54,475 nucleotides of DNA from Cytophagales bacterium (GTDB lineage: Bacteria > Bacteroidota > Bacteroidia > Cytophagales > Microscillaceae): assembly GCA_013298075.1 (NCBI GenBank), contig JAAFJG010000029.1, positions 1-54,475 of the forward strand. Reading direction: 5' to 3'. The stretch's first letter is position 1, and the number at the start of each line of letters is the position of its first letter. The translations under genes were made by a program, and so were the position numbers. Shown piece after piece: positions 8,991-19,000 of the stretch. Below the pieces are notes generated by a model. That model was given only the letters and a program-made list of their open reading frames with translations, was not told where the DNA came from and did no database searches.

Positions 8991-9743
8991 ATGTCTATTT
9001 CTATTATTACGATTACTTATAATGCTGAAAAATACATTGAACGCACTATTCAAAGTGTAATTTCACAAACTTATCTTGATATTGAATATTTGATTATTGA
9101 TGGAAATTCTAAAGATAATACATTGGCGATTGTCGAAAAATACAAAGATAAAATCTCCAAAATTGTATCCGAAAAAGACAAAGGAATTTATGATGCAATG
9201 AATAAAGGATTGAGATTAGCCAAAAATGAGTATCTACTTTTTATGAATGCAGGCGATGAAATTTATGCGAAAGATACTTTAGAAAAATTATTTGAAAAAC
9301 AAAAAAATGCGGATATTTATTATGGAGAAGCACTTTTTTTAGATTTAGAACGCAATTCATTGGGCAATAGGAGCGAGGCAACTCCGTTAAAATTACCTCA
9401 AAAATTGACTTGGAAATCGTTACAAATGGGTTTAATGGTTTGTCATCAGGCTATCATTGTCAAAAAAGAAATTACAGAAGAATACGATTTATCACACCCT
9501 TTTAGTGCCGATATTGATTGGATAATTAAGGCACTCAAAAAAGCAAAAACGATAGTTAATGCTGAAAATATTGTTGCTATTTATTTACAAGGTGGATTTT
9601 CTCGCAAACATTTATGGCGTTCTTTGAAAGATAGATTTTTGATTTTGAGCAAACATTATGGTTTTTTTACAACTTGTTTCAATCATTGTAGAATTATTAT
9701 CAGGGCTAGTTTCTTTATTTTTAAGAGAAAGAAATTGTATTAG
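8991..9743 (+). CDS. Glycosyltransferase family 2
   Basis: The 250-residue GT-A fold enzyme opens with SIITITYNAEKYIERTIQSVISQTY and YLIIDGNSKDNT, the nucleotide-sugar binding start of GT2. EKDKGIYDAMNKGL and LLFMNAGDEIY (DxD-equivalent) follow; the latter pair is typical of the WcaA-like enzymes used in exopolysaccharide or O-antigen assembly. The C-terminus is basic and amphipathic (RIIIRASFFIFKRKK) and may bind the membrane surface. It is a lone gene, not inside a polysaccharide cluster, so donor and acceptor cannot be named. Confidence 0.85.
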   Translation: MSISIITITYNAEKYIERTIQSVISQTYLDIEYLIIDGNSKDNTLAIVEKYKDKISKIVSEKDKGIYDAMNKGLRLAKNEYLLFMNAGDEIYAKDTLEKLFEKQKNADIYYGEALFLDLERNSLGNRSEATPLKLPQKLTWKSLQMGLMVCHQAIIVKKEITEEYDLSHPFSADIDWIIKALKKAKTIVNAENIVAIYLQGGFSRKHLWRSLKDRFLILSKHYGFFTTCFNHCRIIIRASFFIFKRKKLY

Positions 9744-9822
9744 AGTTTTGTTTTTTTTAATTTTTGTGGTTGTATAAAAAAATAAAAAATCTATCTATTT
9801 CGGATATTTCGTTCAAAAATAT

Positions 9823-9830
9823 TACCTTTG
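9823..9830 (+). promoter_or_regulatory. -7 box of the P5C dehydrogenase gene
   Basis: TACCTTTG, 34 bp before the ATG. TTTC at 9798-9801 is a poor -33 candidate with a 21-bp spacer. Confidence 0.5.
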
Positions 9831-9864
9831 CAAAATAAATACAAACTTTGTAATTTTTTAGTAT

Positions 9865-11490
9865 ATGAACGGAAATTTTAAAATTCCTGTGGCAAAAAAC
9901 GAAACTGTTTTGAACTATGCCCCTAACAGCCCCGAAAGAATTGCTTTACAAAAAGCAGTCAAAGAAATGAAATCGCAAACGATTGAAATTCCTATGTATA
10001 TTGGCGGAGAAAAAATATTTACAGATAAAAAAATAAGAATTTCGCCACCTTACGAGCATGCACATACGTTAGGAAATTTTTCAGAAGGCGACCACACACA
10101 CGTCAATCAAGCCATTCAAGCCGCTTTGAACGCCAAACCGCAGTGGGAAAATTTATCTTTTGAAAGTCGTGCTTCTATTTTTTTGAAAGCAGCCGATTTA
10201 GTAGCAGGAAAATATCGACCGATTATCAACGGAGCAACTATGTTGGCTCAATCTAAAAATGCGTATCAAGCTGAAATTGATGCAGCATGTGAATTTGCTG
10301 ATTTTTTACGTTTCAATGTGCAGTTTGCCAACGATATTTATTCTCAACAACCAGAATCTTCGCCAACTATTTGGAATCGATTAGAATATAGAGCCTTAGA
10401 AGGTTTTGTGTTTGCGATTACGCCTTTTAATTTTACAGCGATTGCGGGCAATTTACCTGCAGCACCTGCTTTGATGGGCAATACAGTTATTTGGAAACCT
10501 GCCTATCCACAAATTTATTCGGCAAAAGTAATTATGGATATTTTTGAGGAAGCGGGTTTGCCTGCGGGAGTTATCAATTTAATTTTTGTTGATGGAGCAG
10601 AAGCAGGGGATATTATTTTCAAACATAAAGATTTTGCAGGCTTGCATTTTACAGGAAGTACAGCGGTTTTTAAACATTTATGGAAAGAAATTGCCTTAAA
10701 TTTGGATACTTATAAAACCTATCCAAGAATTGTGGGCGAAACAGGTGGAAAAGATTTTGTATTGGTACATAAATCGGCAAACGTTGATGAAGTAGTTACA
10801 GGTTTAATTCGTGGTGCTTTTGAGTTTCAAGGACAAAAATGTTCGGCTGCCTCACGTGCCTATATACCTGCGGAATTGTGGGAGAGCGTAAAAGAAGGTT
10901 TGCAAAAATATTTAGGAGAAATAAAAGTAGGAACTCCAGAAGATTTTTCTAATTTTGTGAATGCGGTGATTGATGAAAAAGCCTTTGATAAAATTGCAAA
11001 ATATATCGATGAAGCCAAAGAAACTATCGGAAATACATTGATTGCAGGCGGAAAACACGATAAATCAAAAGGTTATTTTATTCACCCAACTGTTTTTGAA
11101 GTGAAAGACCCATTGACAAAAATTATGGTGGAGGAGATTTTCGGACCTGTGTTGGCTATTTATATTTATCAATCTGAAAATTTTGATGATGTATTAAATT
11201 TAGTGGATAATAGTTCTGCGTATGCTTTGACAGGGGCTATTTTTGCACAAGATAGATATGCTTTGGAATATGCAAGCAAAAAATTGGTGAATGCGGCAGG
11301 AAATATATATTATAATGATAAGCCAACAGGTGCGGTGGTTGGTCAGCAGCCTTTTGGAGGAGCGAGAGCATCAGGCACAAACGATAAAGCAGGTTCTTAT
11401 TTGAATTTATTGCGTTGGGTTTCGCCTCGAAATATTAAAGATACACAAATCACTCCAAGGAATTATAAATATCCTTTTTTGGAGGTTTAG
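9865..11490 (+). CDS. pruA: L-glutamate gamma-semialdehyde (1-pyrroline-5-carboxylate) dehydrogenase
   Basis: At 541 residues it has the length of the stand-alone P5C dehydrogenases, which oxidise glutamate semialdehyde to glutamate with NAD+ in proline breakdown. The aldehyde dehydrogenase landmarks are in order: ITPFNFTAIAGNLPAAPALMGNTVIWKPA (NAD binding), HFTGSTAVFKHLW, the catalytic Glu region GETGGKDFVLVHKSA, the catalytic Cys326 in QGQKCSAASRAYIP, and EEIFGPVLAIYIY. The start MNGNFKIPVAKNETVLNYAPNS-type sequence is the usual one for this subfamily. Proline dehydrogenase is not in the window. Its own promoter-like box and terminator suggest a monocistronic gene. Confidence 0.95.
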   Translation: MNGNFKIPVAKNETVLNYAPNSPERIALQKAVKEMKSQTIEIPMYIGGEKIFTDKKIRISPPYEHAHTLGNFSEGDHTHVNQAIQAALNAKPQWENLSFESRASIFLKAADLVAGKYRPIINGATMLAQSKNAYQAEIDAACEFADFLRFNVQFANDIYSQQPESSPTIWNRLEYRALEGFVFAITPFNFTAIAGNLPAAPALMGNTVIWKPAYPQIYSAKVIMDIFEEAGLPAGVINLIFVDGAEAGDIIFKHKDFAGLHFTGSTAVFKHLWKEIALNLDTYKTYPRIVGETGGKDFVLVHKSANVDEVVTGLIRGAFEFQGQKCSAASRAYIPAELWESVKEGLQKYLGEIKVGTPEDFSNFVNAVIDEKAFDKIAKYIDEAKETIGNTLIAGGKHDKSKGYFIHPTVFEVKDPLTKIMVEEIFGPVLAIYIYQSENFDDVLNLVDNSSAYALTGAIFAQDRYALEYASKKLVNAAGNIYYNDKPTGAVVGQQPFGGARASGTNDKAGSYLNLLRWVSPRNIKDTQITPRNYKYPFLEV

Positions 11491-11498
11491 TTGGAGGT

Positions 11499-11532
11499 AA
11501 AATGCGGTTTGGCTGAGGTTAGACCGCATTTT
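11499..11532 (+). terminator. Terminator of pruA
   Basis: A 10-bp stem, AAAATGCGGT (11499-11508) with ACCGCATTTT (11523-11532), then TATTTTTAAA. It begins 8 bp after the pruA stop. Confidence 0.75.
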
Positions 11533-11580
11533 ATTTTTAAATCATTGATTATCAATATTTTACAAAAAAAAAATTTTATA

Positions 11581-11612
11581 TTTGGAAAATTGCAAATTAA
11601 TACTTATATTTG
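11581..11612 (+). promoter_or_regulatory. Promoter of the AAA ATPase / DUF4276 module
   Basis: TTTG at 11581-11584, 20 bp, TATATTTG at 11605-11612: both consensus boxes. The start codon is 39 bp further. Together with the pruA terminator this makes the two-gene module an independent transcription unit. Confidence 0.65.
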
Positions 11613-11650
11613 CAATTAATAAATAAGCAAAAAATATAAATAAATAATAT

Positions 11651-12820
11651 ATGTTTCTCAAAAATATAAAATTTTGTCGTTTTAAGGGGCAAAAATACGA
11701 GTGGTCAATGGAAGGAAAGCCTATGAATGAGATTGACGGGCAACCTGTTTCTCTCCAAAAAATCAACCTTATTGTTGGAAAAAACGCAACAGGTAAAAGT
11801 AAAACCATCAATACTGTCCGACAATTATCCGACTTGTTGTCAGGGAAAGATAAGTTATCTCAATTATTATATGATACCTCAATTTATAATTTATTGTTTG
11901 ATGATAATGGCAATGAAATTGCCTACTACTTAGAATTCGAGCAGGGTAAAGTGAAACAAGAGATTCTAAAAATAAATGGAGTAGAAAAACTCAAAAGAGA
12001 TAGTAAAGAAGGTAAAATGTTTTATGAAAAAGCTGATAAAGACTTAGAGTTTCAAATGGAAGACGATAAATTGGCTGTTTCACGTGTGGATAAAATACAA
12101 CAACCTTTTCTTGAATCCTTACAAAATTGGGGAAAAACACTTAGCCACTATCGTTTCGGTGGACAACTTGGTAAAAATGCTTTACTTCGTGATATAAATG
12201 CTATTAAAGAAGATAAAGAAATTGAACTAAAAGATAGTGATAGTGTAGCAGAAATTTTTTTTAGTGGAAAAAAAGAATTTGGAGAGCATTTTACTAATAT
12301 TATTATTGATGATATGAAAAAAATATCCTATCATATTAGCGAAATAAATGTAGATACATTAAAATTTTTTCCTATTCCCGTATTTGGTTTAGGCGTTCAG
12401 GAAGCTGATATTGAAAGTGTAACAGACCAAAAAGAAATGTCGCAAGGTATGTTTAGGGCTTTGTCACTTCTTGTTCAGTTAAATTTTTCTTTACTAAGCA
12501 AAATCCCAAGTTGTATTTTAATTGATGATATTGGTGAAGGTTTAGACTATGAAAGGTCAAAAAGTCTGATTGACTTAATTATTGAAAAAGTCAAAGGCTC
12601 GTCTGTTCAGGTCATTATGACTACTAATGATAGATTTGTGATGAACAAAGTACCTTTGGAATATTGGTCAATTATCCATCGTGCGCCAAGAAAATCTTTG
12701 TTTTATAATTATCAAAATTCAAAAGAAACTTTTGATGAGTTTAAATATACCGGGTTAAGCAACTTTGACTTCTTATCAACAGAGTTCTATTTTGAAGAAT
12801 TTGAACAAACAGGAGAGTAA
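11651..12820 (+). CDS. AAA (ABC/SMC-like) ATPase, first gene of a two-gene module
   Basis: The 389-residue protein belongs to the AAA15/AAA21 group of ABC-type ATPases. Walker A is GKNATGKS (43-50), the ABC signature-like element is EMSQGMFRALSLL near 263, Walker B is SCILIDDIGEGLD near 288, and the switch is VIMTTNDRF near 320. The middle part (about 60-250) is a variable insert where SMC-like proteins carry their lid or coiled coil. Its stop is separated by 2 bp from the next ATG, so translation is likely coupled. ATPases of this group paired with a TOPRIM or nuclease effector occur in several anti-phage systems (PARIS, Septu and AbiL-like ones); a defence role is inferred. It has no signal peptide. 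Confidence 0.8.
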   Translation: MFLKNIKFCRFKGQKYEWSMEGKPMNEIDGQPVSLQKINLIVGKNATGKSKTINTVRQLSDLLSGKDKLSQLLYDTSIYNLLFDDNGNEIAYYLEFEQGKVKQEILKINGVEKLKRDSKEGKMFYEKADKDLEFQMEDDKLAVSRVDKIQQPFLESLQNWGKTLSHYRFGGQLGKNALLRDINAIKEDKEIELKDSDSVAEIFFSGKKEFGEHFTNIIIDDMKKISYHISEINVDTLKFFPIPVFGLGVQEADIESVTDQKEMSQGMFRALSLLVQLNFSLLSKIPSCILIDDIGEGLDYERSKSLIDLIIEKVKGSSVQVIMTTNDRFVMNKVPLEYWSIIHRAPRKSLFYNYQNSKETFDEFKYTGLSNFDFLSTEFYFEEFEQTGE

Positions 12821-12822
12821 TT

Positions 12823-13530
12823 ATGAAAAAAATCGCATTTTATGTTGAAGGGCAAACAGAGTTGGTATTTATCAATAAGTTATTGGTAACAATTGCAGGT
12901 AGTAAAAATATTGAGATTGAAACTCGAAATGTTCACAACAACGCCATCATACTAAAAACTGTTTCACAACCTAATAATCCACAATATCATGCTTTGATAT
13001 TTAATTGTTCAAGCGATGGCTATGTTAAGACAAGAATATTACAAGATGCTGTTTCTTTATTTGATCAGGGTTATAGCGAAATTATTGGACTTATTGATTT
13101 ATATCCACGTACCGATTTAGTTAAGTTTGAAAATGAACTTAACAATGGTACTTTAAAAAATGGGCGTAGGATTACACAACCTTTACCAAAAGATATAAGT
13201 ATTATTATTGCTGTTCGTGAAATAGAAGATTGGTTTCTAGCTGAATGTAATCATTACACTTGTATTGATACTCTTCTTACTCTTGATACTGCACACATAG
13301 CAAGTTTAGGTTTCAATCCTTATACTGATGACCTAACAATTCGGAACACAACCGCTGCAAATGATTTGAGAAGTGTCTATCGATTAGTTGGCAAAACCTA
13401 TAACAAAACCTTAGATAAGGTACAAAGAACAGTTGAATGTTTAGATTATGCTAATTTGTATATCGAAATTAGTGGTAGAATACCTAAACTCAATGAATTA
13501 ATCGGTAAGATAAATAACTTCTTAACATAA
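12823..13530 (+). CDS. DUF4276/TOPRIM-like protein, putative effector of the ATPase module
   Basis: The 235-residue protein opens with KKIAFYVEGQTELVFINKLL; the VEGxTE start with its acidic residue is the hallmark of DUF4276 and of TOPRIM-like folds. IIGLIDLYP (near 88-95) supplies the second acidic strand end, and AVREIEDWFLAE (near 130) matches the conserved E-x-W-F-L-A-D/E of DUF4276. The C-terminal 90 residues are helical. TOPRIM-like members in such pairs act as nucleases or bind the ATPase. It is co-transcribed with the ATPase (2-bp gap) and followed by a terminator. The family assignment comes from motif memory and has not been checked by a profile search. Confidence 0.7.
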   Translation: MKKIAFYVEGQTELVFINKLLVTIAGSKNIEIETRNVHNNAIILKTVSQPNNPQYHALIFNCSSDGYVKTRILQDAVSLFDQGYSEIIGLIDLYPRTDLVKFENELNNGTLKNGRRITQPLPKDISIIIAVREIEDWFLAECNHYTCIDTLLTLDTAHIASLGFNPYTDDLTIRNTTAANDLRSVYRLVGKTYNKTLDKVQRTVECLDYANLYIEISGRIPKLNELIGKINNFLT

Positions 13531-13584
13531 TAAAATTGATAGTAAATATACTTTTTTAAGTGTTTTTTGATTGCTAATAAATAC

Positions 13585-13667
13585 TAAGGAATATTTATGT
13601 AGGGCTACTTTATTATTTTAAGCCATCTTTTTAGAAATAATAAAATTAGCTCCGCATAAATTCCTTA
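13585..13667. terminator. Long imperfect hairpin between convergent genes
   Basis: TAAGGAATATTTATG at 13585 pairs with CATAAATTCCTTA ending at 13667, and an inner TTTATTATTTT pairs with AAATAATAAAA. The right arm overlaps the stop codon of the TPR gene. It probably terminates both converging units. Confidence 0.6.
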
Positions 13668-14987
13668 CCTATAAGATCTTTTATACAAATCCTTATATTC
13701 TTTCATCAATGCTTTAAAATCTTCATCTTTATAAAAGCCATCAAAATCTTTGTCTTCATCTTTTGAAGCCAAACTATAATAGTCATCATAATCTAAATCA
13801 AAAGATTTTCGAAGATGAATTAACATTTCTTTTTTTAGATTCATTTTTGAATACGCACACGCCTTATTATACCAAGCACCCGCATAATTAGTAAGACGAA
13901 TGGCTTTATCATTACAAACCAACGATTCTTCATATCTTTTGAGATAAAAAAGACCTAATCCTTTTGAAAACCAAGCATCAGATTCTAAATCATTACTTTG
14001 GTTGATTTGATTTTTTTTAAGAAAAATATCGCAACTATCAACTGTTTCTTCATAACGTCCCAAATTACAAATAACTTCTGCTAATTTCACATAAGCAAAA
14101 CTATTATTTGGGTCTATTTCTAAACTTTTTTTAAATCCATTTTCTGCTTCTTTGAATAAATCAGCGGTTCGGTGTATTTCACCATACCAACTCCAAAATT
14201 CACCAGACTCAGGATCAGTTTTGACACATTTAGCTATATTTTTAGCGGCTTTTTTATATCTTCCTCCAAAATAATCGTATTTTGCTAAGTTATATAAACT
14301 TTCAGCCACTAATTTTGGTTTTTTTTCTTTGAGTGATTTATTAAATTTTCTATTTTTTTTCAAAGGAGTTTTATCATAAATAAACTTTTCTAAATTAACC
14401 AAATCAAAGAATAAATCGGACATTTGACTAATTTTTGAATATTCGAGATTGATAGTTTTTAAAGAATGAAACGAAAATAACTCGACAGGTAAAACTTCTA
14501 AATTAGAATAAGCAAAAGAAATATAACCATCACTAATCATTTTTTCAATCGTTTTTGTTGTATTGATATTTTCTTTTGTAATAAAATATTCATAAATATC
14601 CATTCTATCTATTAGTTTTGGAAAAATCCATTCAATTACATCGTCCCAAACACATAAAGGAGTATCACCACCACATAAATTTTCAAAAATTTGGATTGCT
14701 TTTTCGTTTTTTATATCATAAAAACCTCTTAAACTACCCTCAAATATTATTTTTGAAATATTTGCAGGCAAAATTTTGTTTATATTTTTTCTGATTTTGA
14801 GTTGAGTTTCAACCGAAACCATATAATAATTTGACCACAAAGGTAACACAAAAATAGGTAACATTCCACCGCTTTCTATCAGTTGCAAACCTAATTCTAC
14901 GTTGGCAGATTCGTGAGTTGCTAATAAATCCAATAGATTTTTTTGCATTTCTAATGCTTCTGTAGTATTTTCTTGTAAATAGCCCAT
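13665..14987 (-). CDS. Tetratricopeptide repeat protein with an LRR-like insert
   Basis: The 440-residue cytoplasmic protein has no signal peptide. Residues 1-170 are helical and unassigned. About 175-225 reads like two or three leucine-rich repeats (NLEVLPVELFSFHSLKTINL, VNLEKF). From about 240 to 400 there are TPR units: SLYNLAKYDYFGGRYKKAAKNI, FWSWYGEIHRTADLFKEAENGF, SFAYVKLAEVICNLGRYEETVD and AWFSKGLGLFYLKRYEESLVC. The C-terminus after AWYNKACAYSKM resembles the TPR end-of-group motif with an acidic tail. This is a protein-protein interaction scaffold with no catalytic motif. It converges on the ATPase module, so it is not part of that operon. No function can be named. Confidence 0.75.
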   Translation of the reverse strand: MGYLQENTTEALEMQKNLLDLLATHESANVELGLQLIESGGMLPIFVLPLWSNYYMVSVETQLKIRKNINKILPANISKIIFEGSLRGFYDIKNEKAIQIFENLCGGDTPLCVWDDVIEWIFPKLIDRMDIYEYFITKENINTTKTIEKMISDGYISFAYSNLEVLPVELFSFHSLKTINLEYSKISQMSDLFFDLVNLEKFIYDKTPLKKNRKFNKSLKEKKPKLVAESLYNLAKYDYFGGRYKKAAKNIAKCVKTDPESGEFWSWYGEIHRTADLFKEAENGFKKSLEIDPNNSFAYVKLAEVICNLGRYEETVDSCDIFLKKNQINQSNDLESDAWFSKGLGLFYLKRYEESLVCNDKAIRLTNYAGAWYNKACAYSKMNLKKEMLIHLRKSFDLDYDDYYSLASKDEDKDFDGFYKDEDFKALMKEYKDLYKRSYR

Positions 14988-15068
14988 AGTGTAAAAAAAT
15001 TATAAAAAAATAAGTAGATAAAATTATCCACAATGATAACTATTTTAAATGAATTTTGTTTATAAAAT

Positions 15069-15782
15069 ATGGAAATAGATAAATATTTAGATTTACAACA
15101 AACTTGGGCAAATGAAATTATCATTTTTCCGAAAAATAAAGGCTTTCAATTTCAGCCTACTATGAATATTTTGAGTTTAGATGTGCAGTATTCAGACGAA
15201 ATGGCTTATGTTGCGGCTGATATTCAAAGTTTTGATGGGCAATTTATACAAACTTTTGGAATGATTACGCACACTAATTTTGAGTATATTCCGAGTTTAT
15301 TTTGTTTTAGAGAAGCACCACCTTTGCTTACTTTTATTCAATATTTGCAAAAAAACAAAGATTTTCCGCCTTTTGATGTGATTTTAGTTGATGGTCACGG
15401 CATAGCACATCATCGAAAATTTGGTGTGGCTTCTTGTGTGGGTTTATTGGCAAATATGCCTACTTTGGGTTGTGCCAAAGATACTTTGGTTAAATATAAT
15501 ACGACTTTGAATATTGCTAAAAATAGTACTGCTGATATTTTTTTGGGCGATGAAATGGTCGGTTATGCGTTCAGAAGTCAAGAAAATATTAAGCCTTTAT
15601 ATGTGAGTGCGGGGCATTTGATTAGTCAAGAAGAAAGTTTAGAAATCGTCAAAAATCTATGTAAAATGTATAGAAATCCCGAACCTTTGCGAAGAGCAGA
15701 CGCAGTAGCCAGATTATTACAAAAAGGAGAAAGAACGAAAGAATATATTTTTTTGGGTGAAATGGAATGTGTGAAAATTTAG
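15069..15782 (+). CDS. nfi: Endonuclease V (deoxyinosine 3' endonuclease)
   Basis: The 237-residue protein matches Nfi in length and motifs. LSLDVQYSD carries the first catalytic Asp, YIPSLFCFREAPPLL is the strand-separating wedge region, DVILVDGHGIAHHRKFGVASCVGLL holds the second Asp and the inosine pocket, and LGCAKDTLV gives the conserved Lys. The enzyme nicks DNA one phosphate 3' to deoxyinosine, starting repair of deaminated adenine. The gene has its own terminator and is divergent from the TPR gene. No part is missing; the C-terminus (TKEYIFLGEMECVKI) is somewhat longer than in E. coli. Confidence 0.92.
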   Translation: MEIDKYLDLQQTWANEIIIFPKNKGFQFQPTMNILSLDVQYSDEMAYVAADIQSFDGQFIQTFGMITHTNFEYIPSLFCFREAPPLLTFIQYLQKNKDFPPFDVILVDGHGIAHHRKFGVASCVGLLANMPTLGCAKDTLVKYNTTLNIAKNSTADIFLGDEMVGYAFRSQENIKPLYVSAGHLISQEESLEIVKNLCKMYRNPEPLRRADAVARLLQKGERTKEYIFLGEMECVKI

Positions 15783-15857
15783 ATATTGTTTTGAATTTGA
15801 CTTTGTTATTCAGATTTTGTATAAAAAAAGTAAAAATATTTTTTTATTTTGGTAGTA

Positions 15858-15902
15858 GTTTTTTCAGTTGTCAATGTCGAAGACTTGACAATCTGAAAAA
15901 AC
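15858..15902 (+). terminator. Terminator of nfi
   Basis: GTTTTTTCAGTTGTCAA (15858-15874) pairs with TTGACAATCTGAAAAAAC (15885-15902) with a one-base bulge, followed by GGCGTTTTTTT. Confidence 0.8.
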
Positions 15903-16032
15903 GGCGTTTTTTTATAAAATACGGCTTAATATCAAAATATTATCATTTGAAAATACCAATAACAAACTGATAAATTTTAGTTAAAAATATCAAAATAATC
16001 ATCAAAATAAAATAAATATTTACTTTTTTGTG

Positions 16033-16040
16033 TATTTTTG
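16033..16040 (+). promoter_or_regulatory. Candidate -7 box of porU
   Basis: TATTTTTG, 36 bp before the ATG, fits TAnnTTTG. No clear -33 box. Confidence 0.35.
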
Positions 16041-16076
16041 CATTAAATAGAAAAAACGCTTTATCAAAAAAATTAT

Positions 16077-19000
16077 ATGAAAAATATTGCTAAAAACTTC
16101 CTTTTTTTATTCTTTTTATTGCTATGTATTTCGAAATTATATTCGCAATCCGTATTGAGAGAAGGAACTTGGCTCAAAATTCCTATCAATAGCAAAGGAA
16201 TATACAAAATTACGCCTGCTTTTTTGAGAAGTTTTGGTATCAATACAAATTCTTTCAATCCAAAAAATCTACATATTTATGGCAATGGTGGCGGAATGTT
16301 ACCACAAAACAATAGCACTGCAAGAGCCGTAGATTTGGTAGAAAATGCTATTTTTGTGCAAGGAGAAAATGATAATTCTTTTGATGAAAATGATTTTATT
16401 TTGTTTTATGCACAAGACGCAAACGCTTGGAATTATCAAGATGTTTCGCAAACTTTTGTCCATCAAAAAAATTTATATGACGATACAAATTATTATTTTT
16501 TGACTTTTAATACCACACAAGGCTTACGAATTGCCCCACAAAATAATATTGGAATAGGTACAAGTGTTACTTTTTTTGATGATTATTTTTTCTATGAAAA
16601 TGACCTTGAAAATACATTACGTTCAGGAAGAGAATGGTATGGCGAAGGTTTTGGCGGGAATTATAATCGAAGTGAAATGGATTTTAATTTTAATTTAGCA
16701 GGCTTAATTCCAAACTCAAATTTTAAATTTACGGGCGCAGGTATGGGAAAAGACGTAAACACTACAAGTTATCAATGGTTTATCAATAATCAACTTATTG
16801 GCACACAATCTGTGCCTGCACAGCCGTTGGGTGCTTGGGCGTTGCGAGGAATAGAAGTAAATAATACATTTTTACAAAATACAAACCTTTTTGGAAATGC
16901 TGAAAATATCACCGTAAAATTTAGATTTCTGCAAAATGCCGTAACAGGTTTGGCAAATTTGAATTATTTTAGAATGCAATACCAAAGAAAATTACAATTA
17001 TATGGCTCGCAAACGAACTTTAGAAGTATGGCATCTTGGAATAATTTAAACTCTAATTTTATTGTAGAAAATATAAATAGTGAAACTTTAATTTGGGATA
17101 TTAGCAATGTATTACAACCTAAAAATCAAACTTTTGTTACCAATACAAATATTGCCAATTTTAGCGTTAATACGTTCAATCAATTAAAAGAATTTATTGC
17201 GTTTAATCCTTCTCAAATTAGCACTCCAACGACTGCTTTTTCTGTTACCAATCAAAATTTAAGCGGACAAAATGTACCTAATTTATTGATTATTACTCAC
17301 GAAAGTTTGTTGGGCGAGGCGAATAGATTGGCTGATTTTAGACGTACAAACGATAATTTAAGCGTGTTGATTGTAACTCCTTCTCAAATTTTTAATGAAT
17401 TTTCATCGGGCAGACAAGATGTTTCGGCTATGCGAGATTTTTGTAGACAATTATATCAAAAAAATCCACTTACTTTTAAATATTTATTGTTATTTGGGGC
17501 TGCCTCTTATGATTATAAAGGACGTTTGCCAGACATTGGCAATATGAATTTAGTGCCTATTTATGAAGCGTATGAAAGTTTAAATCCGATTTTTAGTTTT
17601 TCTTCTGATGATTATTTTGGTATTTTGGGCGATAATACAGGGGCTTGGGAAGAAACGCCTGCGGGTGATGCCAATATGAATATAGGCGTGGGGCGTATTC
17701 CTGCACGCACTCCCAAAGAAGCTAAAATTGTGGTAGATAAACTCATAAAATATGTTAATAATACACAAAATTTAGGAAATTGGCGACAACAAATTACTTT
17801 TTTGGCTGATGATGGTGATGCCAATACACACCAAAATGATGCAGAACAATTAACGCAAATTATCGAACTCAATTATCCGCAATACAAAGCAAATAAATTA
17901 TATTTAGATAGTTTTGACCAAATTTCTTCGCCCAATGGAGAAACTTGTCCACAAATTGTAACAGCTTTGCAAAATGCGCTAGAAGATGGAAGTTTGATTG
18001 TCAATTATTCGGGTCATGGCGGAGCAGTTGGCTGGGCAGAAGAATCAGTTTTGAGGACAGAACAAATGGACGATTTTAGAAATCGCAATAATTTACCTTT
18101 GTTTTTAACGGCAACTTGTGAGTTTGGACGATACGATAATCCTTATACTTTTTCGGGGGCAGAGCATTTATTATTTAATGAAGTAGGTGGTGGAATAGGT
18201 CTTTTGACAACTACCAGACCTGTTTTTTCGAGTACAAATTTTATTCTCAATCGTGCTTTTTATAACTCGGTTTTTGAACCTATCAACAATGAAATGCCTC
18301 GTTTGGGTGATGTGATGCGTAAGACAAAAAATGGAAGTTTAGTAGGAGCAATCAATCGTAATTTTTCTTTATTGGGCGATCCTTCTATGCGTTTGGCGTA
18401 TCCAAATCGTAATATTACTATCACAAAAGTAAACGATAAAATGACTTTGCCTTTTGATACAATGCGAGCAGTTCGAAAAATGAAATTAGAAGGAAATATT
18501 GTGTTAGCCAATGGCAATACAGACAATAGTTTTAATGGAGTTTTAGAAATAGAAGTATTTGATAAACCTAATTTTAAGCAAACCAAAGGCACTGCAGGCA
18601 CAAGTCCAATGAATTATCAAGTGAGAAATAGCGTACTTTTTAGAGGAACTTCGCAAGTGGTTAATGGCAATTTTATCGTTGAATTTATCGTACCAAAAGA
18701 CATTAATTATGCTTTTGATAAAGGTAGAATTGTGATGTATGCCAAAGATATTACTCAAATGACAGATGCTGGAAATGGCGAAACTCGATTGTTAGTGGGT
18801 GGAAGTATGCCCAATGCCAATGCCGATATTACTCCGCCCAATGTAAGTTTATTTTTAAATAATGAAGGTTTTAAAAATGGGCAAGAAGTCAATCCTGATG
18901 CTTTATTATTAGCGAATATATTTGATGAAAATGGAATTAATATTGCTATCAATGGCGTAGGTCATCAATTAAAAGCCGTTTTAGATAATTCAATTTCCTT

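Noticed and set aside
11651-13530. PARIS (AriA/AriB)
   Set aside because: The layout is similar, but the second protein shows DUF4276-type motifs (REIEDWFLAE) and not the DUF4435 features expected of AriB. I cannot settle this without a profile search.
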